Notes: generated by a model not told the origin, from the sequence alone. 29,459 bases of DNA from JAEDES01 sp964470055 (GCA_964470055.1 CAYXZZ010000013.1:1-29459); one strand, 5' to 3'. Positions 6,806 through 15,701 are shown, counted from the first letter of the stretch. Numbers and translations are program-made.

Positions 6806-9025
6806 CTATTTAAATTTCTTATAATAATCGTGACTAACAAGCATATTACTAAATTCAATTCTTCCCTTAACATAACTTGTCATTTCTTTATAGTAATCAT
6901 CTTTTTCTGCCAATTCACTATATACATTTCCATCATACCAACTGTAATCTCTAAACATACACACATTGATTCTGTTTTCATCAAATACATCTGTACCAAC
7001 ATAATACTTAGTATCATATTCAAATCCAAACATATTAAACAAAGTTGGCGCAAAATCAACATCATTTACAATGATATCATCATATTCTTTTCCATCAATC
7101 TCACTATTATAAATTACAAATGGCAAATTCTTAATACCATAATTACCATCAATATTTTCATAAGTACTAGCAAGCTCTTCTTGACTATAATTATATGAAT
7201 AAGCCGCATGATCAGAATAAAGTACAATTACTGTATCATCAAGTAATCCATCTCTTTCTAACTTCTCTAACATACTCGCAAGCATATCATCAGTTCTTTT
7301 AAATAAATACTTTACACATTCAGTTTCTGTTGTTGCCCCATCACTAGTACAAAGACCATTAGTATCATATGGACCATGTGCTGATATCGTTGTAATAAAC
7401 GACATAAATGGTTTATCCCCATCTTTATTAATAACTAACTTATATAACTCTTCATTATCAAAAAATTGCTTATCAACAAAGTATTCATAGTTACTTAATT
7501 TCATATCCATTAAGAAATAACTATTTTCAAAACCAAAAGATTTATGAAGTTGAGTTCTATTATAATAAATTCCATTATTCTCATGAAATGATGCAACACT
7601 ATAACCATTACTTTTAAACATACTTGGAATAGATTCATTATATGTATTAACATCATATTTATTATCATAAGTATAGTAAAGTCCTGTCAATGTTGTATAC
7701 TCAGTCGCGATAGTAGACCCACCCGTATTTAATTGACTATATCTTTTCGTAAAATTAAGTCCTTCGCTCATAATCTTTGTAAGCGTTGGCATTGTCTCTT
7801 CATCAACAAAAACGTTATCAATACTTTCCATCATAATCATAATTAAATTCTTACCTTCGAAAATATTTGACATTTCATTTTCTAAAGTCTCATCTGTGCT
7901 TTCACTAATAGCAGTTTCAATTTCTTCAACAGTACCAATCTTTTGATTCAAATTCTTAATATAATTAGCAGCATCTCTTACCGTATAATCATAAAGACCA
8001 AGTACTGCTAAACTCTTTCTCGAATTAATAAAATTATAAGTATAATATTTTGGATAAGTTATATCTTGCCATCCATCTTGATGATCATTTCTTAAAATTA
8101 CCGTACCTACAAATCTTATTCCAAAAAATGTCAAGATAACAAGTAAAACAATTCCCAATTTTTTAGTAAATTTTAATTCACACTTAATATTCTTAATACA
8201 CTTAAAAGTATAAATAAATATTCCAATAGAAACTAATAGTATCAGAACAAATAAAATATTTATTTCTTTAAATGCAAAGTTAATAAAATCAAGTCCTTCA
8301 CTCGCAACCTGTAACGTATAAACAGAAAATGCCTCTGACTTAATCCTTATCAACATATAATTAACAACAAATAAAACTACTGCACCTAAATAAACAATCG
8401 AATAAAGTATCTTAGTCACTCTTTTTGGTAATAAAACTAAAACTGTACCAATCAAAAATGCATAGGCAATAGTCAATATATTAGGAGTTAACATTATTGG
8501 CAAATAAAATCTAGTATCCCAATAAACACAACATCTAAGAATAAAATCAAAGAATAGAAGTAGTATCGCAATTAACGTAATAAACCAAACATTTTTCCTA
8601 ACTTCCTTAGTATTTTTCCTAAAATACTTTTCAATATTTTTAACCACTTGAAATTCAAACAATTTTTTCTTAAATTTATTAAACATTTTCTTTAAAAAAT
8701 TCCAAAATTTAGTATACAAAGAAAAATATTTTTCTAAACACCAATTTCCAATTTTCTTAATCATATTAAAACCAAGTGGCAAATGAACTGCAATGGCTCC
8801 TGACAACAAAATATACTTAATTGAAAATCTTAAATTACTATCAAGTTCCAATCTCCCAGTTCCCAAATATAGTAACCCACTCATCACAGCAAAATTAACA
8901 AGTACGCATATAAAATAATAAATTGTTAAGTGCACAAAATTCTTTTCTTTATTTTTTTCAAAATAGTTCATATACACAAATAAACTTATAAACGATGTGC
9001 AAAATAAGTAAATAAACTGTATCAT
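6806..9025 (-). CDS. LTA synthase family phosphoglycerol transferase (sulfatase fold)
   Basis: A 739-residue polytopic membrane enzyme with an extracellular sulfatase-fold domain. Hydrophobic helices occupy about 1-310, with a basic cytoplasmic loop near 100-145. The catalytic domain starts at KNLIMIMMESIDN (metal ligand E400). The predicted nucleophile is T438 in GGSTIATE, aligned with the LtaS threonine. H550 is in SAHGPYD, and D605-H606 are in LYSDHA. LtaS enzymes move glycerol phosphate from phosphatidylglycerol onto a growing teichoic chain outside the cell; sub-families modify other glycans, so the polymer here is inferred. The protein is longer than the typical ~650 residues because of an enlarged membrane region. 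GGAGG lies 9 nt from the ATG. It is monocistronic, with its own terminator. Confidence 0.85.
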   Translation of the reverse strand: MIQFIYLFCTSFISLFVYMNYFEKNKEKNFVHLTIYYFICVLVNFAVMSGLLYLGTGRLELDSNLRFSIKYILLSGAIAVHLPLGFNMIKKIGNWCLEKYFSLYTKFWNFLKKMFNKFKKKLFEFQVVKNIEKYFRKNTKEVRKNVWFITLIAILLLFFDFILRCCVYWDTRFYLPIMLTPNILTIAYAFLIGTVLVLLPKRVTKILYSIVYLGAVVLFVVNYMLIRIKSEAFSVYTLQVASEGLDFINFAFKEINILFVLILLVSIGIFIYTFKCIKNIKCELKFTKKLGIVLLVILTFFGIRFVGTVILRNDHQDGWQDITYPKYYTYNFINSRKSLAVLGLYDYTVRDAANYIKNLNQKIGTVEEIETAISESTDETLENEMSNIFEGKNLIMIMMESIDNVFVDEETMPTLTKIMSEGLNFTKRYSQLNTGGSTIATEYTTLTGLYYTYDNKYDVNTYNESIPSMFKSNGYSVASFHENNGIYYNRTQLHKSFGFENSYFLMDMKLSNYEYFVDKQFFDNEELYKLVINKDGDKPFMSFITTISAHGPYDTNGLCTSDGATTETECVKYLFKRTDDMLASMLEKLERDGLLDDTVIVLYSDHAAYSYNYSQEELASTYENIDGNYGIKNLPFVIYNSEIDGKEYDDIIVNDVDFAPTLFNMFGFEYDTKYYVGTDVFDENRINVCMFRDYSWYDGNVYSELAEKDDYYKEMTSYVKGRIEFSNMLVSHDYYKKFK

Positions 9026-9201
9026 TTAACCCCACCTCCAAAAACGCTATATAACTATTATTATATAAATTTCAATATATCGCAAGGAAATACACATAAT
9101 TTTCACAAACCTAAAAGTTAAAATTCATATTACGCAACTAATAATTCACAAGCAAAAAAACAAAAGCAAATCCAAAAACATTTGAAATTACCCTTTCATA
9201 T

Positions 9202-9867
9202 CTACTCTAAAACTTCATCTGTTTTCTTAGGAAACATATAAAGTCTTGTATCAATAGCATCATACTCTGCATAAATTTCAATGTAATAATAACCCTTTTC
9301 TTGTACGTATTTACTTATGTCAGTAACAAACTTTCCATCATACATTACTCGACTATTCTTACCATCTTTTCGAATAAAAAGTCTTGTGAATTTTGGTTCT
9401 ACTTCTTTGCGAACCAACTTATAATTAGCCGAATCACAACTAACTCTTACTTTATCAGTATGTGTATAACATTCATTTGCTTCAATCTTTAAATTAACTT
9501 CATCACCAGTAAAAATCACATCTTCATCTAATTTACTCTCGTTATACCAAATGCCACCATTGTATCTTCTAAAATAAAATAGACCTGGAATAATCGGGTT
9601 ATCCTCCGTATCTTCAAAAGATATACATTCTTGTTCCCCATTTACATATAAATTATACTCAATACTCTTATTAAGATTTAAAAATGATACAGAATAATAT
9701 ACTCTTCCATGAAACACTCTTATTAAAATTGCAATTACTAATAAAACAAGCAATATCAAAAAAATATTTCTAATTCGTTTTACTCTTTTCTTCCTAACTT
9801 CATTACTTGCTAAGTTATAGTCAATTAAAGCCTCTTTTTTTTTCTTTTCAATCTCATCTTCAGTCAT
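9202..9867 (-). CDS. Single-pass membrane protein of unknown function
   Basis: A 221-residue protein. Its highly charged N-terminus (TEDEIEKKKKE, then a basic RKKRVKRIR) precedes one membrane helix at about 34-51. The rest, about 170 residues, would be outside the cell and looks beta-rich. Two cysteines (NECYTHTDKVRVSC) about 12 residues apart could form a disulfide. I do not recognise the family. It is the third gene after the LiaF-like and LiaG-like genes, 10 nt behind the latter with only a weak GTGGTG ribosome site, so it probably belongs to the same envelope-related operon. A weak hairpin near 9151-9186 may end the transcript. Confidence 0.6.
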   Translation of the reverse strand: MTEDEIEKKKKEALIDYNLASNEVRKKRVKRIRNIFLILLVLLVIAILIRVFHGRVYYSVSFLNLNKSIEYNLYVNGEQECISFEDTEDNPIIPGLFYFRRYNGGIWYNESKLDEDVIFTGDEVNLKIEANECYTHTDKVRVSCDSANYKLVRKEVEPKFTRLFIRKDGKNSRVMYDGKFVTDISKYVQEKGYYYIEIYAEYDAIDTRLYMFPKKTDEVLE

Positions 9868-9877
9868 ACTAACACCA

Positions 9878-10690
9878 CTATTCAGAATATTTTACTACAA
9901 TCATTCCTATTCCACCATCAATATAAACATTAGTTAAACCTGTTCCACGATAAGTATTATTATCAACGACTTCATCATCAATAATTGCATCTCCAATACC
10001 TTTATTAACTCTAATCATATAATCATTTTTACTTCCAACCAAGTTAATTATCGCATCACCAATTCCAGCCTGAATATTATTATTTCCAGTAAGTTTTGCA
10101 TTCATTTCAAGCCTTCCAACACCCATATCTAAATCCAAATTGTTAATAACACTATCACTAAAATTTAATGCCCCAGCACCACCTTCAATATCAGCCTCTT
10201 CTGTAACAACCAACCCATCAAATTCTACTTTTCCAGCACCTAAATCCAAATCTAATCTCTCTACATTCAATTTAGTAACACTAACTATACCTGCTCCACT
10301 CTCAAGAGACACTTTCTTAAATTTATAATCATAAGGAACATAAATAATCAATGTACTGTCATCGTTAGTCCAAAAATGCTCTTTCTCCTCAATCTCTAAA
10401 GTTGTATTTTCTTCTCTTATTTCAATATATTTATTATTAGTTTCAACTTTAAAATTACTTCCTTCTTTAATCACAATACTAGAAGAAGCAATTTCAATAT
10501 CTAATTGTTCATACACTACTTTATTTAATTCTAAAACCTCCAAATTACTCGTATCAGTTTTAGTAGCTGACAAATTAAAAATATTTCCAATCATCGCAAT
10601 TCCAAAGAAAATACTTCCAATAATATTTACCGCTAAAAACACCGCAAATGCCATTGCCGAATACTTTATTGCTTTTTGTAATCCACTCAT
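9878..10690 (-). CDS. LiaG-like DUF4097 beta-helix membrane protein
   Basis: A 270-residue protein with one N-terminal membrane helix (about 8-35) and an extracellular domain of the DUF4097 type. The C-terminal half shows a regular repeat in which GAG, GVG or GIG recurs about every 20 residues (SGAGIV, LGAGKV, GGAGAL, MGVGRL, AGIGDA, KGIGDA, GGIGMI), as in a right-handed beta-helix. In Bacillus, LiaG of the LiaFSR envelope-stress locus has this domain. The ATG at 10690 overlaps the TGA of the LiaF-like gene (ATGA), so translation is coupled; a longer frame to 10717 lacks a ribosome site. It probably senses or binds envelope material with the LiaF-like partner; this is inference. Confidence 0.75.
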   Translation of the reverse strand: MSGLQKAIKYSAMAFAVFLAVNIIGSIFFGIAMIGNIFNLSATKTDTSNLEVLELNKVVYEQLDIEIASSSIVIKEGSNFKVETNNKYIEIREENTTLEIEEKEHFWTNDDSTLIIYVPYDYKFKKVSLESGAGIVSVTKLNVERLDLDLGAGKVEFDGLVVTEEADIEGGAGALNFSDSVINNLDLDMGVGRLEMNAKLTGNNNIQAGIGDAIINLVGSKNDYMIRVNKGIGDAIIDDEVVDNNTYRGTGLTNVYIDGGIGMIVVKYSE

Positions 10691-11367
10691 TTTATCTCGG
10701 CACCACCAAACATACATGTCGCATTAATATAAATTGTTTTCTTTGAACTCTTTATATTTTTAACTTTTCTATTATCACTTACCCCACCAAATAATGGAAA
10801 AGACGTAATTTTAACCACAACATCTTCTGGGACAATAATATCTATTCCCCCAAACACTGAAGTCACATTGATTAAAACATCTTCCTTAATCTTGGCATCT
10901 TTTAAATCACATTTAATTCCACCGAAAACAGCCGTTAAATTACAACCTTCAAAATCAACATCTGAAAAATTCAAATCTTGACCTCCAAATATTGCTGGAT
11001 ATTCTACTAAACCATTATTAGTATTAAGTTCTTTAACCTTCTTTTTTATTTTACTATTAATCACATCTTTAAAAATAAGCGACAACCCTATCACAACCAA
11101 CAAAACAGGTATAGCCAATTTCCAAATCATCCCAAAACTTATTATTCCTTGGCACGCCAATAACAAACTAATCCCAATCAAAAGACCAATCAAACTTCCT
11201 GTTTTATCCTTTTCCTTAAACAAATCAATAAAACTAGGAACAATTATAAACAAAGTCCACCATCCACTAAAAAATATATCAATATTCGTAACTTCCAACA
11301 CATTAAGTCCAATTATTACTCCTAAACAAGTCAACACAACTCCCCATAATATATTACTTAACTTCAT
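10687..11367 (-). CDS. LiaF-like membrane protein with FGG repeats
   Basis: A 226-residue protein. The N-terminal half has about four membrane helices, beginning KLSNILWGVVLTCLGVIIGL, typical of the LiaI/LiaF-like membrane region. The C-terminal half is the LiaF cell-wall-antibiotic-response domain with FGG recurring five times (PAIFGGQ, AVFGGIK, SVFGGID, PLFGGVS, CMFGGAE). In Bacillus, LiaF holds the LiaS sensor kinase inactive until envelope stress. No LiaRS pair is adjacent here; the nearest sensor kinase lies about 4.4 kb away. The ATG at 11367 follows GGAGG by 8 nt; the longer GTG start at 11382 overlaps that site. First gene of a three-gene operon. Confidence 0.8.
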   Translation of the reverse strand: MKLSNILWGVVLTCLGVIIGLNVLEVTNIDIFFSGWWTLFIIVPSFIDLFKEKDKTGSLIGLLIGISLLLACQGIISFGMIWKLAIPVLLVVIGLSLIFKDVINSKIKKKVKELNTNNGLVEYPAIFGGQDLNFSDVDFEGCNLTAVFGGIKCDLKDAKIKEDVLINVTSVFGGIDIIVPEDVVVKITSFPLFGGVSDNRKVKNIKSSKKTIYINATCMFGGAEIK

Positions 11368-11385
11368 ACTACTCACCTCCACGCT

Positions 11386-11411
11386 ATCATATACAAGTTA
11401 AGACTTCTTAA
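11386..11411 (-). promoter_or_regulatory. Promoter region of the liaF-like operon with a palindrome
   Basis: TATGAT (minus strand, 11391-11386) could be the -10. A palindrome TTAAGA-ct-TCTTAA lies at 11398-11411 where the spacer and -35 would be, and no good -35 is seen. This looks like an activator or repressor site replacing a canonical -35. Confidence 0.4.
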
Positions 11412-11431
11412 TACCTTTATTTTATCACAAG

Positions 11432-11469
11432 AAAAAAATTAGAAAAAGAGGCAAATTCCTTACCCCTTT
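11432..11469 (-). terminator. Intrinsic terminator overlapping the DHHW gene stop
   Basis: On the minus strand AAAGGGG (11469-11463) pairs with CCTCTTT (11451-11445) with one G-T pair, followed by a T-rich tract including seven T. The stop TAA (11462-11460) lies in the loop. Confidence 0.65.
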
Positions 11470-12524
11470 AAACTACCACTTTCATTAATAAATAAAGTAC
11501 TATACATAAATAAAATATCTTGATTATCAAACTCTATCATATCTTTAAAATTATCACTACTTATATACCTATTATCAATAAGTGTAATCTTACTATAATA
11601 ATTAACTAATAATGGACTCAAACTACTACCAAACGAATCTCTAAAAATAACTAATTCTCTATTCATAGTTGCATTATTATTAATAATTTCAATATAAGAA
11701 CTTGCCCCATCTAAATAAACATCATATGCATCTAGTCCCTTTAACTTCTCTTCATTATAAATACTACTTAATTGAGAATTTTCCAAATATTTAACAGTAA
11801 CATCATCAAAATTATCACTATCCAAATAAATTAACTCTTCAGGCTCTCTCCAAACTGCACCCTCTCCATAATAAACACCACAAAAACTTGTAAATTTTTT
11901 CTCTTGATACTCTATCTTCTCATAAGAAAAATCCATTACAGCACTCATTTTTTTTATCACTTTATCAAGTCTTTCTTGTCTCCAATGTGTATCCGTCTGG
12001 TAATAATCACCTAACTCCATCTCTTCTCTAATATCAATATATTTAAAATTAAAATCACTCATTTCATCATAAATATATTCATAATCAATATCTAAAAAAA
12101 CATCACTTTCCAAATAATAATTTTTATCCGGAATAATCATCATATAAATATCGTTTTCACCACTAAACAATTCACTTAATTTATTAATTTTTTTCTTAAA
12201 ACCATCAATCGAATCATAATTAGTTGGATAATTACTTTTAAATATATAGTTATCTTTCAAATAAATTCCATTATTATCTAATTTTCCTAATACATTGTAA
12301 TTATAAAGAGCCTTTAAACTTCTAAACTCATCCCTAAATACAAACTGATCAAGCAAATACTTATCCACATCACTAATCCATTCTTCATCTAATTCAAATT
12401 CTGGAAAACTACTCAATTTTCTTCTTTCTGTATTACTGATTTGATTATCAGGAACAATAATACCTAAAACAGAAAAGAAACTTATATAAACAATAAATAT
12501 AATTACTAATATCTTATTTTTCAT
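11460..12524 (-). CDS. DHHW family protein, partner of the MBOAT acyltransferase
   Basis: A 354-residue protein with an N-terminal signal anchor (about 5-25), placing the rest outside the cell. It starts after the anchor with PDNQISNTERRKLSSFPEF, a common opening of DHHW/AlgX-like proteins, carries the catalytic-type motif YYQTDTHWRQ (DTHW at about 178-181) and a late RDSFGSS serine motif (about 295-301). These SGNH-like proteins act with an MBOAT channel to put acetyl groups onto extracellular polysaccharide or teichoic acid. The ATG at 12524 has AGGTG upstream; the GTG at 12533 directly abuts the MBOAT stop and overlaps the ribosome site. It follows the MBOAT gene by 9 nt. Confidence 0.75.
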   Translation of the reverse strand: MKNKILVIIFIVYISFFSVLGIIVPDNQISNTERRKLSSFPEFELDEEWISDVDKYLLDQFVFRDEFRSLKALYNYNVLGKLDNNGIYLKDNYIFKSNYPTNYDSIDGFKKKINKLSELFSGENDIYMMIIPDKNYYLESDVFLDIDYEYIYDEMSDFNFKYIDIREEMELGDYYQTDTHWRQERLDKVIKKMSAVMDFSYEKIEYQEKKFTSFCGVYYGEGAVWREPEELIYLDSDNFDDVTVKYLENSQLSSIYNEEKLKGLDAYDVYLDGASSYIEIINNNATMNRELVIFRDSFGSSLSPLLVNYYSKITLIDNRYISSDNFKDMIEFDNQDILFMYSTLFINESGSLKG

Positions 12525-12533
12525 AAATATCAC

Positions 12534-13913
12534 CTAAAATCTAAAATAAAGAAATGGATTAAACGATTCATCAATCAAAAAGGCCGTTGAAAGAGTAAGC
12601 AGTCCAATATAGTAAATAACTTCGCCCACATCAACTACTCTTTTCAATTTAGTTTCTCTTAATTTTTCAACTATCTTCTTCATTAAAGGAGTAGCACCTA
12701 TAATTGAAATAATTATTAATAATAAATTACTTCTTAAATAATAAATAGTTGACATGCTACTAACTAAAATATTATTAAATCCAAACATATTACCAAGGCT
12801 AACTAAAATACTACTTACACTATCACTATCAAATATTAAAAAACTTATTACCACAATTAATCCTGTATAAATATACTTAAATATCTTCGTTTTATCCAAA
12901 TATTTCTTTAAAAACAACTTTTCAATTACTAGTATTACTCCAAAATAAAGCCCCCATATAATAAAGTTCCAACTCGCTCCATGCCAAAAACCTGTTAAAA
13001 ACCAAACTATAAAAATATTTCTAATCCACTTAATCAAACCTGCTCTATTTCCACCTAATGGAATATAAACATAATCTCTAAACCAACTAGATAAAGATAT
13101 ATGCCATCTTCTCCAAAAATCAGTTACTGAAGAAGCAATTAAAGGATAATTAAAATTTTCTAAGAACCTAAATCCAAACATTAATCCAAGTCCAATTGCC
13201 ATATCACTATATCCACTAAAATCAAAATAAATTTGTAAAGTAAAAAGTACCGGTTTTAACCAACTAGAAAGCAAATCAACTTCAACTAAACTACTTATAA
13301 CTTCACCTAATACATTAGCCAGCAATACCTTCTTTGAAAGACCAATTATAAATCTTTTTATACCTTCCCCAAATTTATCAAAGTCACAACTTCTTTTAAC
13401 CAATTGTTCCCTAACATCACCATATCTTACAATTGGTCCTGCTACTAACTGTGGAAATAAAGAAATATATGTCATAAAATCAAGTAGTCTCTCAGCCGGT
13501 TCATGTTTTTTTCTATATACATCAATAACATATCCAAGTGCTTGAAAAGTAAAAAAACTAATTCCAATCGGCATCACAATATACAAATAACTAATATTAC
13601 TTTTAAAAATACCATTAACATTCTCTATAAAAAAATCTGTATATTTAAATACCAGTAACTGTAAAACATTATAACTAATCGCAATTATTAACCATAACTT
13701 TCTATTCTTATCTTTACTAACCATTTTTCCAAAAAAATAATTAAGTAAACAAGATAAAATAAGTACCACTATATATTTAGGCTCTCCCAAAAAATAAAAA
13801 ATTAAACTAAATACTAGTAACACTAAATTCTTATACCTCTTCGGCACTAAAAAATAAACTAATAAAAGTACCGGTAAAAAATAATAAATAAATGTAATAC
13901 TAGAAAATAACAT
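12534..13913 (-). CDS. MBOAT family O-acyltransferase (AlgI/PatA-like)
   Basis: A 459-residue polytopic membrane acyltransferase with about ten helices. Family landmarks are AGPIVRYGDV (158-167), QIYFDFSGYSDMAIGLG (227-243), DFWRRWHISLSSWFRDYVYI (265-284) and TGFWHGASWNFIIWG (307-321). H311 is the expected catalytic histidine, within the core WHG motif. It should pass an acetyl group from a cytosolic donor across the membrane to the extracellular DHHW partner encoded downstream. The recipient polymer is unknown. The ATG at 13913 has GAGG 7 nt upstream. Only about 15 nt separate it from the preceding terminator, so its promoter must overlap that terminator or transcription must read through. 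Confidence 0.85.
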   Translation of the reverse strand: MLFSSITFIYYFLPVLLLVYFLVPKRYKNLVLLVFSLIFYFLGEPKYIVVLILSCLLNYFFGKMVSKDKNRKLWLIIAISYNVLQLLVFKYTDFFIENVNGIFKSNISYLYIVMPIGISFFTFQALGYVIDVYRKKHEPAERLLDFMTYISLFPQLVAGPIVRYGDVREQLVKRSCDFDKFGEGIKRFIIGLSKKVLLANVLGEVISSLVEVDLLSSWLKPVLFTLQIYFDFSGYSDMAIGLGLMFGFRFLENFNYPLIASSVTDFWRRWHISLSSWFRDYVYIPLGGNRAGLIKWIRNIFIVWFLTGFWHGASWNFIIWGLYFGVILVIEKLFLKKYLDKTKIFKYIYTGLIVVISFLIFDSDSVSSILVSLGNMFGFNNILVSSMSTIYYLRSNLLLIIISIIGATPLMKKIVEKLRETKLKRVVDVGEVIYYIGLLTLSTAFLIDESFNPFLYFRF

Positions 13914-13927
13914 TTTCCCACCTCTAC

Positions 13928-13950
13928 TAAAAAAAAGGTCCTAAGACCTC
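13928..13950 (-). terminator. Intrinsic terminator after the lipoprotein gene
   Basis: On the minus strand AGGTC (13949-13945) pairs with GACCT (13940-13936) around a 4-nt loop, followed by eight T. Confidence 0.8.
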
Positions 13951-13957
13951 TATATAA

Positions 13958-14428
13958 TTATTTTAAGTTTTCAAAACTGTCTTCTATCTTTTCTCGACTA
14001 GTCTCATCTTCAACCATAATTAAGATAATTAAATTGCCTTTACTTTCAACAATAACATCGTCTTCTTCAACTCCAACACAAACCCATTTTCTTGGATCAA
14101 CATTATCTGCTATTGCTTCTTTTATCTTTTTAACATCGGCATTTTCTTTTACTCTTACTAAAACTACTGAATGCGCAATTGAACCGATTCCTGACTCACT
14201 GGCTAAAGCCTCTTCATACTCAATATCTTTAGTACCTAAAAAATACTCAATATTTTCATCATTTACCTCAGTATTTGTAAGCATCATTGGTCTTTCTTCC
14301 TCTGAAACATTTTCATATACCTTTGCCATTATATCCTCTAATGAGCCCTCAACATTTCCACATCCAGTAACAAATACTGCTGCTACTAACATAATTATTA
14401 ATAAGCTAACTTTCTTAAATACCTTCAT
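13958..14428 (-). CDS. Small lipoprotein of unknown function
   Basis: A 156-residue protein with a lipoprotein signal peptide: basic MKVFKK, hydrophobic core, and lipobox VTGC with the lipidated cysteine at about residue 23. The mature part is acidic and mixed alpha/beta, and I do not recognise its family. Its middle (SVVLVRVKENADVKKIKEAI) resembles a ferredoxin-like alpha/beta module. AGGAGG lies 5 nt from the ATG. It has its own promoter and terminator. It should sit on the outer face of the membrane, next to envelope-modification genes. Confidence 0.7.
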   Translation of the reverse strand: MKVFKKVSLLIIMLVAAVFVTGCGNVEGSLEDIMAKVYENVSEEERPMMLTNTEVNDENIEYFLGTKDIEYEEALASESGIGSIAHSVVLVRVKENADVKKIKEAIADNVDPRKWVCVGVEEDDVIVESKGNLIILIMVEDETSREKIEDSFENLK

Positions 14429-14445
14429 ATTTTCCTCCTAAATTC

Positions 14446-14479
14446 ATCATATCATATTTATAAATTTTATCAAGTACAA
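14446..14479 (-). promoter_or_regulatory. Promoter of the lipoprotein gene
   Basis: Two overlapping solutions are visible on the minus strand: TTGTAC (14479-14474), 17 nt, TATGAT (14456-14451), and TTGATA (14473-14468), 16 nt, TATGAT (14451-14446). The first leaves more room before the ribosome site. Confidence 0.45.
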
Positions 14480-14554
14480 AATATAACCACAAAAAAGCAT
14501 AAATTGATTCTATATTAAAAAATCACCCAACTACTTAAACTATGAACATTTTAT

Positions 14555-14586
14555 AAAAAAGAAAAAGACTAACTTTTAGCCTTTTA
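14555..14586 (-). terminator. Intrinsic terminator after the YugP operon
   Basis: On the minus strand AAAAGGCTA pairs with TAGTCTTTTT with one G-T pair and runs into a T-rich tract, just past the stop at 14593. Confidence 0.7.
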
Positions 14587-14592
14587 ATCCAA

Positions 14593-15018
14593 TTATTTTC
14601 TCTTTCTTAACGCAAATATCCTATTTCTTTTTCCACAACTTGGACACTTCGCATGTTTAATTCCTCTTTTTTTAGGTAACTTAACTTTAATAATTGTCCC
14701 ACACCTACATTTCTTATATAAATGTTCTCGATCCTTAATTCTTCTTTTAATATTCTTAAATGGCTTAAACAAACTATATTTTATGTCCTTAAAAATTTGA
14801 TTTTCTTTAACCCTTTTATAAATATTTTTTGATAAAAATCTATAAACCATCGTAATCATTGTCACTAACTGCAACAGTCCAACAATATAACTATTAACAA
14901 AAAGATCCAAAATAACTAAAATAACTAGAAAATAAAATTGAAATTTTCCTAAATCATCTAATCCATTTCTTCCTTCTGTTAATTTTTTATATAAACCATT
15001 AAAAACACTTTTATACAT
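14593..15018 (-). CDS. Membrane protein with C-terminal zinc ribbon
   Basis: A 141-residue protein. Residues 25-62 hold two hydrophobic segments, probably a hairpin in the membrane. A strongly basic cytoplasmic tail carries four cysteines (C104, C106, C125, C128; CRCG and CPSCG) that can bind zinc. Its basic charge suggests contact with nucleic acid or lipid headgroups. The family is known to me only as uncharacterised Bacillota proteins. Its ATG overlaps the TAA of the YugP-like gene by 1 nt (TAATG), with only a weak GAAGAGA upstream, so its translation is probably coupled to YugP. Confidence 0.65.
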   Translation of the reverse strand: MYKSVFNGLYKKLTEGRNGLDDLGKFQFYFLVILVILDLFVNSYIVGLLQLVTMITMVYRFLSKNIYKRVKENQIFKDIKYSLFKPFKNIKRRIKDREHLYKKCRCGTIIKVKLPKKRGIKHAKCPSCGKRNRIFALRKRK

Positions 15019-15701
15019 TAATCATCTCTTCTTCCGAATAGTAAAACAAGTCGAAGTATTTCAATTACGGATGAAGCAACACTCGCAACATAAGTACAAG
15101 CAGCAGCACCTAACATAACCTTACCTTGTTTAAGTTCTTTACTATTAAAAAAGTGTGCATAATCTAATTCTTTTAAAGCCCTACTGCTAGCATTTATTTC
15201 AACTGGCAATGTAATTAATTGGAAAAGTAAAATGACAACTTCCGCCAAAATACCTAACCAAATTAAATTAAATGCTCCAAAAAGGCAACCTAATACAATC
15301 GCAAAATATCCTGCTTTAGAAGCAAAATTAGTAATTGGGACTAAACTTGCCCTAATTCTCATAAAAATATACCCATCTTTATCCTGCATTGCATGACCAC
15401 ATTCATGACAAGCAACACTAACTGCTGAAATTGAATTTCCGTGATAATTTTCGCTAGAAAGACTTACTACTTTACTTCTTGGATCATAATGATCACTCAA
15501 ATAACCACTAGTTTCTTCAACCTTAACATCATTAAGTCCGTGTTTATCAAGTAAATATCTTGCTGCTTCCTTACCAGTAATCCCTCTTTCATTTCTAATT
15601 TTTTTGTACTTAGCATACGAACCACTCACAAACGCCTGTGCCCCTAAAGTAATTACTAAGGCAATAAAAGTAAGTCCATATGATATAAAATAATAATCCA
15701 T
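15018..15701 (-). CDS. YugP-type membrane zinc metallopeptidase (PF04298)
   Basis: A 227-residue membrane peptidase. An N-terminal helix is followed by the cytosolic-side motif ACHECGHAMQ (HExxH at 99-103), then about three membrane helices and the conserved PVEINASSRAL segment that supplies the third zinc ligand. The length matches YugP relatives (~225). Cellular targets are unknown; the fold suggests membrane-protein quality control. The ATG at 15701 has GAGGG about 5 nt upstream; the reading frame extends to 15767 but no ribosome site supports that. There is no clear terminator between the sensor kinase gene and this one, so read-through is possible. Confidence 0.85.
   Translation of the reverse strand: MDYYFISYGLTFIALVITLGAQAFVSGSYAKYKKIRNERGITGKEAARYLLDKHGLNDVKVEETSGYLSDHYDPRSKVVSLSSENYHGNSISAVSVACHECGHAMQDKDGYIFMRIRASLVPITNFASKAGYFAIVLGCLFGAFNLIWLGILAEVVILLFQLITLPVEINASSRALKELDYAHFFNSKELKQGKVMLGAAACTYVASVASSVIEILRLVLLFGRRDD

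Noticed and set aside
6830..7198. Plus-strand open frame of 122 codons inside the LTA-synthase-like gene
   Set aside because: Shadow of the real gene; low-complexity translation, no ribosome site. The same holds for open frames at 5530, 6880, 9301, 10140, 14034, 15845, 16818, 17156, 18485, 26556 and 3758.
9878..10690. Gly-rich repeats as a collagen-like or cell-wall-anchored adhesin
   Set aside because: The spacing of about 20 residues fits a DUF4097 beta-helix, and there is no LPXTG or G-x-y pattern.
13914..14592. CRISPR or tRNA genes in the intergenic gaps
   Set aside because: No regularly spaced repeats and no cloverleaf with a T-loop GTTCRA motif was found here or in other gaps.
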